In this document: positions 1-5,736 of the stretch, piece after piece
How the letters are laid out: each line of letters begins with the position of its first letter
Numbering within the stretch: the first letter of the stretch is position 1
NCBI GenBank assembly: GCA_002399025.1
Contig: DHCV01000040.1
Coordinates: forward strand, 91,425-97,253
Direction of reading: 5' to 3'
Source of the DNA: Bacteroidales bacterium UBA4893
Lineage (GTDB): Bacteria; Bacteroidota; Bacteroidia; Bacteroidales; P3
Length of the DNA stretch: 5,829 nucleotides
The notes under the pieces: model-generated
The model's database searches: none
What the model was told of the DNA's origin: nothing
Seen by the model: the letters and a program-made list of their open reading frames with translations, nothing else
Position numbers and translations under genes: made by a program

Positions 1-32
1 AGCCCGACGAGCTACCACTGCTCCACCCCGCG
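1..32 (-). tRNA. initiator tRNA-fMet (partial, 5' part only)
   Basis: Read on the minus strand, the sequence begins CGCGGGG (acceptor strand), then TG, a D-arm GAGC-AGTGGTA-GCTC, then G and the anticodon-stem 5' strand TCGGG followed by CT. This matches the 5' part of bacterial initiator tRNA. The run of three G at the base of the anticodon stem is the initiator hallmark, because it would pair with CCC on the other side. The window ends two bases into the anticodon loop, so the CAT anticodon, T-arm and 3' end are not visible. Identity as initiator rather than elongator tRNA rests on the GGG stem and overall resemblance. The gene lies on the same strand as the upstream operon but has its own promoter. 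Confidence 0.88.
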
Positions 33-47
33 TCTTATTTGTGAGTG

Positions 48-79
48 CAAAAGTAGTATAACATTTTGTAACTACCAAA
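48..79 (-). promoter_or_regulatory. Bacteroidetes-type promoter of the tRNA gene
   Basis: On the minus strand a TTTG box (79-76) is followed by exactly 20 nt and then TACTTTTG (55-48), a full match to the Bacteroidetes -7 consensus TAnnTTTG. The -33/-7 spacing is within the usual 19-21 nt. The tRNA begins 15 nt after the -7 box, which would give a leader of roughly ten bases. This is the best-formed promoter in the window and would let the tRNA be transcribed independently of the hslR-side operon. Confidence 0.72.
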
Positions 80-154
80 TAATCTAACCTGAAAAGTGAT
101 AGTAAAATATTTGTATGCTTGTTTTCAGTGATTTAAAACTAAGATGAATTTGCT

Positions 155-173
155 GTCTTTTCCCCAAAAAGAC
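155..173. other. short hairpin GTCTTTT-CCCCA-AAAAGAC
   Basis: Seven perfect base pairs (155-161 with 167-173) close a five-base loop. No T-run follows on either strand, so it does not look like a standard Rho-independent terminator. It could still end or stabilise the 3' end of transcripts leaving the upstream operon, or be chance in A/T-rich DNA. Confidence 0.35.
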
Positions 174-243
174 TCAAAAAACTATATTATTTAAATAGAA
201 AATGATGCTTTTGATTAAGAAAAAATAAAACCTCCTTTGCGGT

Positions 244-299
244 AAATTAAAACGAAGAAAGAAAAAATTAAAACGAAGTTTCAGCAAATTAAAACTTGA
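244..299. repeat. three AAATTAAAAC repeats at exact 21-bp spacing
   Basis: AAATTAAAAC occurs at 244-253, 265-274 and 286-295. The first two copies extend to AAATTAAAACGAAG, while the third continues TTGA. The start-to-start distance is 21 bp both times, about two helical turns, so all copies would face the same side of the DNA. A degenerate relative (AAAATAAAAC) lies 22 bp upstream at 222-231. The copies could be the remnant of a tandem repeat or phased protein-binding sites. No function can be assigned from sequence alone. Confidence 0.6.
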
Positions 300-343
300 T
301 TTCAATAAAACTAAATAAGGAGTTTAAAGCCCTTTACATTATT

Positions 344-364
344 GGGCAAGCACAAGGCATGCCC
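344..364. repeat. REP-like GC-rich hairpin downstream of the S4-protein gene
   Basis: GGGCAAGC (344-351) pairs with GCATGCCC (357-364) around the loop ACAAG, with a single A/A mismatch inside an eight-position stem. On the minus strand it reads TAGGGGCATGCC...GCTTGCCC. That resembles, from memory, the GTAGGGGC...GCCC type of interspersed palindrome seen in many bacterial genomes. It lies about 45 nt past the stop codon of the operon's last gene, so it may also form the mRNA 3' end. No T-run follows it, which argues against a classical intrinsic terminator. Confidence 0.55.
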
Positions 365-404
365 CTACACAACTCAACAACTAAACCCTACACAACTAAA
401 CAAC
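363..404. repeat. 19-nt direct repeat, two copies with 23-nt period
   Basis: CCCTACACAACTCAACAAC (363-381) and CCCTACACAACTAAACAAC (386-404) match at 18 of 19 bases and are separated by four bases. The first copy's CCC overlaps the right arm of the GC-rich hairpin, so hairpin and repeats may be parts of one element. The second copy ends five bases before the S4-protein stop codon. Confidence 0.7.
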
Positions 405-408
405 CCCT

Positions 409-777
409 CTAATCTTTTAAAGAATCTATATCTCTTCTTTCTTTTTTAGTTGGTCGCCCTACCCCTCTATCTCTTTTCTCAAAGGCAAATTTACGAGTCA
501 TTTCTATTCTCTCATATTCTTCCTTTGGAGTAAGGTCTGTCATATAATTTTCAACCATTTTGGCTGGAATTCTATTATTTAGCAGTTCCTTAACCTCAAT
601 TTCTCTATGGAGTTGATTAATGTTAATCTCAAATTTGTCTCCAACCTTCACTTCCTTTGAAGCTTTTGCAATAACACCATTTTGAGTTACCTTACCCAGT
701 CGGCAAGCATCAGTTGCCAAAGCTCTTGTTTTATAAAGCCTCACTGCCCAAAGCCACTTATCTAATCTAACAGCCAT
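409..777 (-). CDS. hslR: RNA-binding S4-domain protein, HslR/Hsp15 family
   Basis: The 122-residue protein opens with the S4 signature RLDKWLWAVRLYKTRALA (residues 4-21). The S4 fold covers about residues 3-62 and includes the loop around KVTQNGV (29-35). The C-terminal half is highly charged and ends in a basic RGVGRPTKKERRDID stretch (104-118), which I associate with Bacteroidetes members. Length is close to E. coli Hsp15 (133 aa). That protein binds free 50S subunits carrying a nascent chain and helps recycle stalled subunits. The same function here is inferred from family, and the divergent tail makes exact equivalence uncertain. The start ATG lies 16 nt after the der stop. AAGGA directly abuts it, too close to act as a normal Shine-Dalgarno sequence. 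It is the last gene of the minus-strand cluster, and co-transcription with der fits a ribosome-related role. Confidence 0.85.
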   Translation of the reverse strand: MAVRLDKWLWAVRLYKTRALATDACRLGKVTQNGVIAKASKEVKVGDKFEININQLHREIEVKELLNNRIPAKMVENYMTDLTPKEEYERIEMTRKFAFEKRDRGVGRPTKKERRDIDSLKD

Positions 778-793
778 TCCTTAAACCTATATT

Positions 794-2107
794 TTATTTC
801 TCTCTAAAATAAAGAGTGATTGGAACTCCCGAAAAGTCATAAATCTCCCTCATCCTATTTTCCACATATCTCCTATAAGGTTCGCGAATATATTGAGGAA
901 GGTTGCAATAGAAAACAAATTGAGGATAGGCTGTTTTCAGCTGCATAACATATTTTATCTTAATATGCTTTCCCTTATAGGATGGTGGTGGATTCTCTTC
1001 CTTAACAATTGGAAGAATATCTTCATTAAGTTTTGAAGTGGAGATTTGTTGGGAACGTGCTTCATAAACCTTCTTTGCAGTTTCCAGCACCTTAAAGATT
1101 CTTTGTTTATTGATAACAGACGTAAATATTATTGGCACATCCTCAAAAGGAGCAATCCTTTCCCTGATTTTTCTCTCAAATTCCTTAGAAGTATTGGTTT
1201 CTTTCTCAATCAAATCCCATTTATTGACTACAACAATAACTCCTTTATTGTTTCTTTGAATAAGACTAAAGAGGTTTAGGTCTTGCGACTCCAAGCCTTG
1301 AGAGGCATCAAGCATCAAAATACAAACATCGCTGCTCTCAATTGAACGAATGGAACGCATAACAGAATAGAACTCTACATCCTCAAAAACCTTACCTTTC
1401 TTTCTAACCCCTGCAGTGTCAACAATCATAAAGTCAAATCCAAAAAGATTATATCTTGTGTGAAGCGAGTCCCTGGTTGTGCCGGAAATGTTTGTAACAA
1501 TATTTCTTTCCTGCCCAATTAAAGCATTTATCATTGAACTCTTGCCAACGTTTGGTCTTCCCACAACAGCAATCTTTGGTAAATCGGTTTCTGAGCCTTC
1601 GTCCTCTTGTTCAAGTTCAAAGTCCTTTACCAGCTCGTCAAGCAAATCTCCTGTTCCAGAACCATTGATTGCAGAAATAGTAAAAATCTCACCAAGTCCC
1701 AAAGAATAAAACTCAGCATGGTCGTTTGCTCTTTGCGTATTATCAACCTTATTGGCAACCAAAATAACCTTCTTGGGCGTTTTTCTAAGTAAATGAGCAA
1801 CGTCTTCATCCATAGGAGTTAGCCCTTCCTTAACATCTACCAAAAACAAAATTGCATCAGCCTCTTCAATTGCCAAAATAACCTGCTTTCTTATCTCCTC
1901 CTCAAACTCATCTTCGCTTCCCATAATATATCCACCTGTGTCAATTACAGAAAACTCCTTTCCATTCCAATTACTCTTTCCATAATGGCGGTCTCTTGTT
2001 ACTCCTGCCATTTCATGTATTATAGCATCTCTCGATTCTGTTAGTCTATTGAAAAGAGTTGATTTTCCTACGTTTGGTCTCCCTACAATTGCGACAATCT
2101 TACCCAT
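794..2107 (-). CDS. der: ribosome biogenesis GTPase Der (EngA)
   Basis: The 437-residue protein has two tandem Era-like GTPase domains and a C-terminal KH-like domain, an arrangement unique to Der/EngA. Domain 1 shows G1 GRPNVGKS (9-16), G2 Thr in VTRDR (36-40), G3 DTGG (56-59), G4 NKVD (119-122) and G5 SA (145-146). An acidic linker (about 164-175) leads to domain 2, with GRPNVGKS (183-190), TTRD (210-213), DTAG (230-233), NKWD (295-298) and a TSV-type G5 (329-331). The KH-like domain spans about 355-437. Length matches the shorter Der proteins such as B. subtilis (436 aa). Der binds 50S precursors and is essential for their maturation in the bacteria studied. All nucleotide-binding motifs are intact. 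The gene lies 35 nt after the YihY-type gene and 16 nt before the S4-protein gene, on the same strand, so it is probably co-transcribed with both. Confidence 0.98.
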   Translation of the reverse strand: MGKIVAIVGRPNVGKSTLFNRLTESRDAIIHEMAGVTRDRHYGKSNWNGKEFSVIDTGGYIMGSEDEFEEEIRKQVILAIEEADAILFLVDVKEGLTPMDEDVAHLLRKTPKKVILVANKVDNTQRANDHAEFYSLGLGEIFTISAINGSGTGDLLDELVKDFELEQEDEGSETDLPKIAVVGRPNVGKSSMINALIGQERNIVTNISGTTRDSLHTRYNLFGFDFMIVDTAGVRKKGKVFEDVEFYSVMRSIRSIESSDVCILMLDASQGLESQDLNLFSLIQRNNKGVIVVVNKWDLIEKETNTSKEFERKIRERIAPFEDVPIIFTSVINKQRIFKVLETAKKVYEARSQQISTSKLNEDILPIVKEENPPPSYKGKHIKIKYVMQLKTAYPQFVFYCNLPQYIREPYRRYVENRMREIYDFSGVPITLYFREK

Positions 2108-2142
2108 ATATTTTATTTTAAATTTATTATAAATACTTGTTT

Positions 2143-3213
2143 TTAATTTCTCTTGCCTCTTCTTTTTAAGAGAATAATTATTCTTCTAATTATTCTATCC
2201 CACCTCCTATAAATTGACTTATTCCCAGCCGAACGACTAATTGACATTCCTTCTTCTTCATTGATAGAGTCTTTCTTCGACACCCTTTCACCAACAGCAT
2301 AAGCAATACTTGCATTGAGTTCGTAGCCAATAATCAATATATAAGATATTAGGTAGAACCATAAAAGGAATATAATCAAGGCTCCAATTGAGCCATATAG
2401 GGCATTATAGCGTGAAAAGTTTGATATATAGAAGTTAAACCCCGAAATAGAAAGTATAAAGAGGATGGTTGCTAAGGTTGCTCCTGCCGAAAAGAACTTA
2501 AAGTTTGATTTATCTGCAGGAGTATAGTAATAAATCATAACGAACATAATATAAACTAAGGCAATAAGTAGTAACCATTTTGCAGATTGGAGAAGGAAAA
2601 GGATAATTCCTTCCTGAATAAAGGAATTTTTGAGTAAGAAATTGAAAAATGTTGTTGAACCAACTATTAAAGTAAATGAAAGTATTACAACTAATCCAAT
2701 TGCAAAAACTAATCCAATGCTTATTAGTCTTCTTTTTATCCAACTCCTCTTCTTAGTATTATATTTTGAACTATTGAAAGACATCATCATTGCATTAATA
2801 CCGCTTGAGGCAACATAAATAGAACTTATAAACCCAATAGACATTAAGCCCTGATTCTTCTTTAGGAAAATCCCATTGATAACTGAAATAACCTTCTCTG
2901 AAATTGATTCTGGGACTAAGGATTCAATAAATTCAATGAGTTGTAGGTAAAGAGATTCTATAGGTACATAGGGGAGGAGTGTAAAAAAGAAAAGCAGAAG
3001 AGGGAAGGTTGCCAAAACAAAGTGATAGGCAAGAGCTGCTGCTCTTTGATTAATGAACCCCTTAGCCAAACCTTGAATGAAAAAGAACAAAACATCAAAT
3101 AAAGGCACTCCTTGAAAGCCAGGAAGGACAATAAGCCTTGAGAAATGCAAGATATTCCTTATTGGTCGCCAATAAAGAAAGCGTCTAAGTATTTTGTTTT
3201 GTTTCTTTGGCAT
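2143..3213 (-). CDS. YihY/BrkB-family inner-membrane protein
   Basis: This is a 356-residue polytopic membrane protein. Hydrophobic segments lie at about 59-82, 122-142, 163-192, 203-230, 239-264 and 272-298, the six-helix plan of the YihY/virulence factor BrkB family. Family signatures are the first helix entry AAALAYHF followed by FPLLLFFF (58-77), and the last-helix motif YGSIGALIIFLLWFYL (273-288) ending in GYELNASIAYA (296-306). Both termini are basic (KKQNKILRR at the start, RRIIILLKRRGKRN at the end), consistent with cytoplasmic ends. The family was once annotated as ribonuclease BN by mistake, and its molecular function is not settled, so none is assigned. The start ATG lies 27 nt after the nadC stop. 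From memory, nadC followed by this family is a recurrent pairing in Bacteroidetes. It is most likely the second gene of the operon. Confidence 0.92.
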   Translation of the reverse strand: MPKKQNKILRRFLYWRPIRNILHFSRLIVLPGFQGVPLFDVLFFFIQGLAKGFINQRAAALAYHFVLATFPLLLFFFTLLPYVPIESLYLQLIEFIESLVPESISEKVISVINGIFLKKNQGLMSIGFISSIYVASSGINAMMMSFNSSKYNTKKRSWIKRRLISIGLVFAIGLVVILSFTLIVGSTTFFNFLLKNSFIQEGIILFLLQSAKWLLLIALVYIMFVMIYYYTPADKSNFKFFSAGATLATILFILSISGFNFYISNFSRYNALYGSIGALIIFLLWFYLISYILIIGYELNASIAYAVGERVSKKDSINEEEGMSISRSAGNKSIYRRWDRIIRRIIILLKRRGKRN

Positions 3214-3240
3214 AAGAAAGCCAGTTTTCTATGTTTATTC

Positions 3241-4104
3241 CTAATTGTCTGCAACTAAACTTAAATCCAAAGACTTGATTTGATGAGTTAAGGCTCCAAC
3301 AGAAATAAAGTCAACTCCTGTCTTTGCAAAGCTAAGTATGGTCTCCTTGTTAATTCCTCCCGAACCTTCGGTCTCATATCTTCCACCAATCCTCTCAACA
3401 GCCTTCATCAAAAGCTCCGGAGTAAAATTATCCAACATTATCCTATCAACTCCTCCAATCTTAAGCACCCTTTCCAACTCCTCCATAGAACGAACTTCAA
3501 TCTCAATCTTCAATTCCTTTTTCTTTTCCTTCAAATATTCCCTTGTTTTCATTATTGCATTTTCAATCCCACCAGCAAAATCAACATGATTATCCTTAAG
3601 CATAATCATATCATAAAGTCCAATTCTATGATTGTAGCCTCCTCCAACTTTAACGGCATATTTCTCAAATAAACGCATTGAAGGAGTCGTTTTTCTTGTA
3701 TCAAGAAGTTTTGTTCTTGTCCCTTTAATCAATTCAACATATTCATTAGTTGAGGTTGCAATCCCAGAAAGGCGTTGCATATAGTTAAGAGCAGTTCTTT
3801 CGGAGGTTAAAATCCCAATTGCAGACCCCTCAACCCTAAAAACCACATCTCCTTTCTTAATTCTCTCCCCATCTTTCATTAGTGCAGTAAACTTAATGCT
3901 ACTATCCACCTTAGAATAAACTTCTCTTGCAATATCAATCCCACAAATAATTCCTTCTTGCTTAGCAACAAGTTTTGCCTTATTGGTTTCGCTCTTTGAA
4001 ATACAAGCTAAAGAAGAATGGTCTCCATCTCCAATATCTTCTCTTAAAGATAGTTCAATATGTCTCAAAAGATATTCCTTAGGGATTAAATCGTACATGT
4101 TCAT
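3241..4104 (-). CDS. nadC: nicotinate-nucleotide pyrophosphorylase (carboxylating), quinolinate phosphoribosyltransferase
   Basis: NadC converts quinolinate and PRPP to NaMN, CO2 and pyrophosphate, the step where the de novo pathway enters NAD synthesis in the cytoplasm. Counting from the chosen ATG (287 aa), it shows EDIGDGDHS near the N-terminus, ERTALN (102-107), LDTRKTTP (134-141) and KVGGGYNHR (152-160), which supply the Arg, Lys and His that bind quinolinate and PRPP. It also has KDNH (170-173), EVR (203-205), LDNF (224-227), EGSGGI (246-251) and SVGALTH (268-274). The series is complete and length is normal. An upstream in-frame TTG at 4119 would add five residues but lacks support. 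The ATG at 4104 is preferred, and another ATG at 4098 is equally possible. First gene of the minus-strand operon; it diverges from cinA, which also makes NaMN. Confidence 0.97.
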   Translation of the reverse strand: MNMYDLIPKEYLLRHIELSLREDIGDGDHSSLACISKSETNKAKLVAKQEGIICGIDIAREVYSKVDSSIKFTALMKDGERIKKGDVVFRVEGSAIGILTSERTALNYMQRLSGIATSTNEYVELIKGTRTKLLDTRKTTPSMRLFEKYAVKVGGGYNHRIGLYDMIMLKDNHVDFAGGIENAIMKTREYLKEKKKELKIEIEVRSMEELERVLKIGGVDRIMLDNFTPELLMKAVERIGGRYETEGSGGINKETILSFAKTGVDFISVGALTHQIKSLDLSLVADN

Positions 4105-4142
4105 ATTACAAAAATGCAATTATAATTAACTCAAATTCTGCA

Positions 4143-4150
4143 CAAAGATA
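4143..4150 (-). promoter_or_regulatory. probable -7 box for the nadC operon
   Basis: The minus strand reads TATCTTTG followed by TGC, a perfect match to the Bacteroidetes -7 consensus TAnnTTTG. It lies 38 nt upstream of the preferred nadC ATG, giving a leader of roughly 30 nt. I do not see a clear TTG -33 box at the expected 19-21 nt upstream, so the call rests on the -7 element and position. Confidence 0.5.
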
Positions 4151-4287
4151 CAATAATTCATCAAATTACTTTCCTTGTCCTTTCTTTTCTTAACTAATTC
4201 AACCATTAAAGCATATTTCTTGCTTATAATTTCAAGCCATTTTTTGAATTTAATTCTGCTAATTCTCACTCCAATGAAACAAATCAT

Positions 4288-4295
4288 TAATTTTG
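4288..4295 (+). promoter_or_regulatory. probable -7 box for cinA
   Basis: TAATTTTG, followed by CAC, matches the Bacteroidetes -7 consensus TAnnTTTG and lies 39 nt before the cinA ATG. The leader would be about 30 nt and A-rich just before the start (AAAACATACAAGAAA), typical of genes in this phylum that lack a Shine-Dalgarno sequence. No convincing -33 TTG is seen. An in-frame TTG overlaps this element, which is a reason to reject TTG as the translation start. Confidence 0.5.
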
Positions 4296-4334
4296 CACAA
4301 CTATTTTTTAAATGGATTTAAAACATACAAGAAA

Positions 4335-5582
4335 ATGGATATTGAAATAATAAATATTGGCGATGAGCTTTTGATTGGTCAAGTAGTTAATACCAACGCA
4401 TCCTTTATGGCGGAGCATTTGAATAATGTAGGACTAAATGTAAATAGGATAACTACAATTGCTGATGATGCAAATGAAATTGAATTATCTATTCTTAATG
4501 CATTAGAGCATTCCGATTGCATTCTAATAACTGGAGGCTTGGGGCCAACCAAAGATGATATAACAAAATATACCTTAGCAAAGATATTTGATAGTGAGTT
4601 GGTGGAAGATGAGAATGTTTTGGCAAATATTAAAAGAATTTTTGACCATAGAGGATATGAGCTTACACCAACAAATCGTCTTCAAGCATTGGTGCCAAAG
4701 AAATGTAAGGTTATTGAAAACTTAGTTGGTACAGCACCAGGAATGTGTTTTGAAAAAGAGGGTAAGTTAATTATATCAATGCCTGGAGTTCCCTTTGAAA
4801 TGAAAGCAATGATGCAAAAGTATGTTATACCTCTATTACTTTCTCACTACAAACCCTCAGCAATATTTCATAAAACAATAATAACTCAAGGAGTGGGAGA
4901 AAGCTTTCTTTCAGATAAGATTGAAGAATTTGAATTAGCACTCCCTAAATACATTAAGTTAGCCTATCTTCCTGCACCAAACCTTTTAAGACTTCGCCTT
5001 TCTGCAAGAGGAGAAGATAAAAAGGCAATTAAGCAAGAATTAGATAATCAAGTTGAAAAGCTAATACCACTTATTAAAGACTATTTTATAGGATTTGATG
5101 AAGGTGATTTATGTGTTCTTGTTAGCAAACTACTATTAGAAAAAAACAAAACCCTTTCAACAGTTGAAAGCTGCACAGGAGGGAATATTGCACACACAAT
5201 CACACTTCATGCAGGCTCTTCAGAATACTATAAAGGCACAATTGTATCCTATGCCAACCAAGTCAAGACTGATGTTGTTGGAGTAAAAGAAGAGTCAATC
5301 CAAAACCAAGGAGCAGTAAGCAAAGAAGTAGCAGAACAAATGGCATTGCAAGGAGTTAAGAAACTAAATACAGACTATTGTGTTTCAACAACAGGAATTG
5401 CAGGACCAAGTGGAGGAAGTGATGAAAAACCAGTAGGCACAGTATGGATTGCAGTTGCAAATGCAAAAGGAGAATGCCATTCCAAACAATTCAATTTTTA
5501 TTCAAGCAGAGAAAACTTCATAAACAGAACAACCAACCAAGCCTTTGCAATGCTTCTAAGCTGGATTAAGGAAGGGAAATAA
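4335..5582 (+). CDS. cinA: CinA: MoCF-like domain fused to NMN deamidase (PncC) domain
   Basis: From the ATG at 4335 the product is 415 residues, full length for CinA (B. subtilis about 416). The N-terminal MoCF/MoaB-like domain (about 1-170) has IGDELLIGQ (8-16), TGGLGPTKDD (66-75), GTAPG (132-136) and SMPGVPFEM (148-156). In characterised relatives this part hydrolyses ADP-ribose-type pyrophosphates. A middle region (about 175-255) follows. The C-terminal PncC domain (about 260-411) has ESCTGG (278-283), GTIVSYAN (301-308), GAVSKEVAEQMA (326-337) and STTGIAGPSGG (351-361), and would deamidate NMN to NaMN. The historic name, competence/damage-inducible protein, comes from its co-expression with recA in Gram-positive bacteria and does not imply competence here. 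An upstream TTG would add 14 residues, but it overlaps the -7 box and precedes the conserved IEIINIGDE start. Divergent from nadC; nothing follows on the same strand within the window. Confidence 0.96.
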   Translation: MDIEIINIGDELLIGQVVNTNASFMAEHLNNVGLNVNRITTIADDANEIELSILNALEHSDCILITGGLGPTKDDITKYTLAKIFDSELVEDENVLANIKRIFDHRGYELTPTNRLQALVPKKCKVIENLVGTAPGMCFEKEGKLIISMPGVPFEMKAMMQKYVIPLLLSHYKPSAIFHKTIITQGVGESFLSDKIEEFELALPKYIKLAYLPAPNLLRLRLSARGEDKKAIKQELDNQVEKLIPLIKDYFIGFDEGDLCVLVSKLLLEKNKTLSTVESCTGGNIAHTITLHAGSSEYYKGTIVSYANQVKTDVVGVKEESIQNQGAVSKEVAEQMALQGVKKLNTDYCVSTTGIAGPSGGSDEKPVGTVWIAVANAKGECHSKQFNFYSSRENFINRTTNQAFAMLLSWIKEGK

Positions 5583-5614
5583 GGCTAACCACAAAATAAG
5601 ATTAAAACTACTGT

Positions 5615-5639
5615 TCTATTCCTTTTTTAAGGAGATAGA
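5615..5639 (+). terminator. possible 3'-end hairpin of cinA
   Basis: TCTATTCCTT (5615-5624) pairs with AAGGAGATAGA (5629-5639) around a TTTT loop. This gives ten base pairs interrupted by one bulged G (5634). It lies 32 nt after the cinA stop, where a transcript end is expected. Only four pairs surround the loop before the bulge region and no T-run follows, so it is not a textbook intrinsic terminator. Confidence 0.35.
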
Positions 5640-5736
5640 TAACCTATTTATTGAAAATTATTCAAGAAGTTTTACTCTCCATATCAAGTTTAAAACTAAG
5701 TAAATAAGGATTAGAAAAATTTAAACAAGACTTAGA

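Larger units (their letters stand above)
33..408. other. gene-free intergenic region with short repeats
   Basis: No convincing coding frame is present on either strand between the tRNA and the S4-protein gene. Besides the tRNA promoter, the stretch is very A/T-rich. It contains a hairpin at 155-173, three AAATTAAAAC repeats phased at 21 bp (244-299), a GC-rich hairpin at 344-364 and a 23-nt tandem duplication at 363-404. The remaining bases show no recognisable feature. Confidence 0.7.

Noticed and set aside
312..321. TAAATAAGGA shared with 5701-5710
   Set aside because: A ten-base A/T-rich match between two low-complexity intergenic regions is easily expected by chance, and the flanks do not align convincingly.
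325..336. TAAAGCCCTTTA palindrome as a terminator
   Set aside because: The five-base arms leave a two-base loop, too tight for a stable hairpin, and no T-run follows.
1046..1792. Several plus-strand open frames of 61-77 codons opposite der
   Set aside because: They lie entirely within the fully conserved der frame, have low-complexity translations (for example serine-rich runs) and match no family. They are antisense shadows.
2510..2818. Short frames on both strands within the YihY-type gene
   Set aside because: They overlap membrane segments of the intact 356-residue protein and show no independent start context or family signature.
3338..3589. Plus-strand open frame of 83 codons opposite nadC
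   Set aside because: It lies antisense to conserved NadC catalytic motifs, with a translation dominated by Ser, Ile and Phe, as expected from reverse-complement codons.
4109..4116. CATTTTTG on the minus strand as a second nadC -7 box
   Set aside because: It matches seven of eight consensus positions but would place the transcript start at or beyond the nadC ATG codons. The perfect TATCTTTG at 4143-4150 is better placed.
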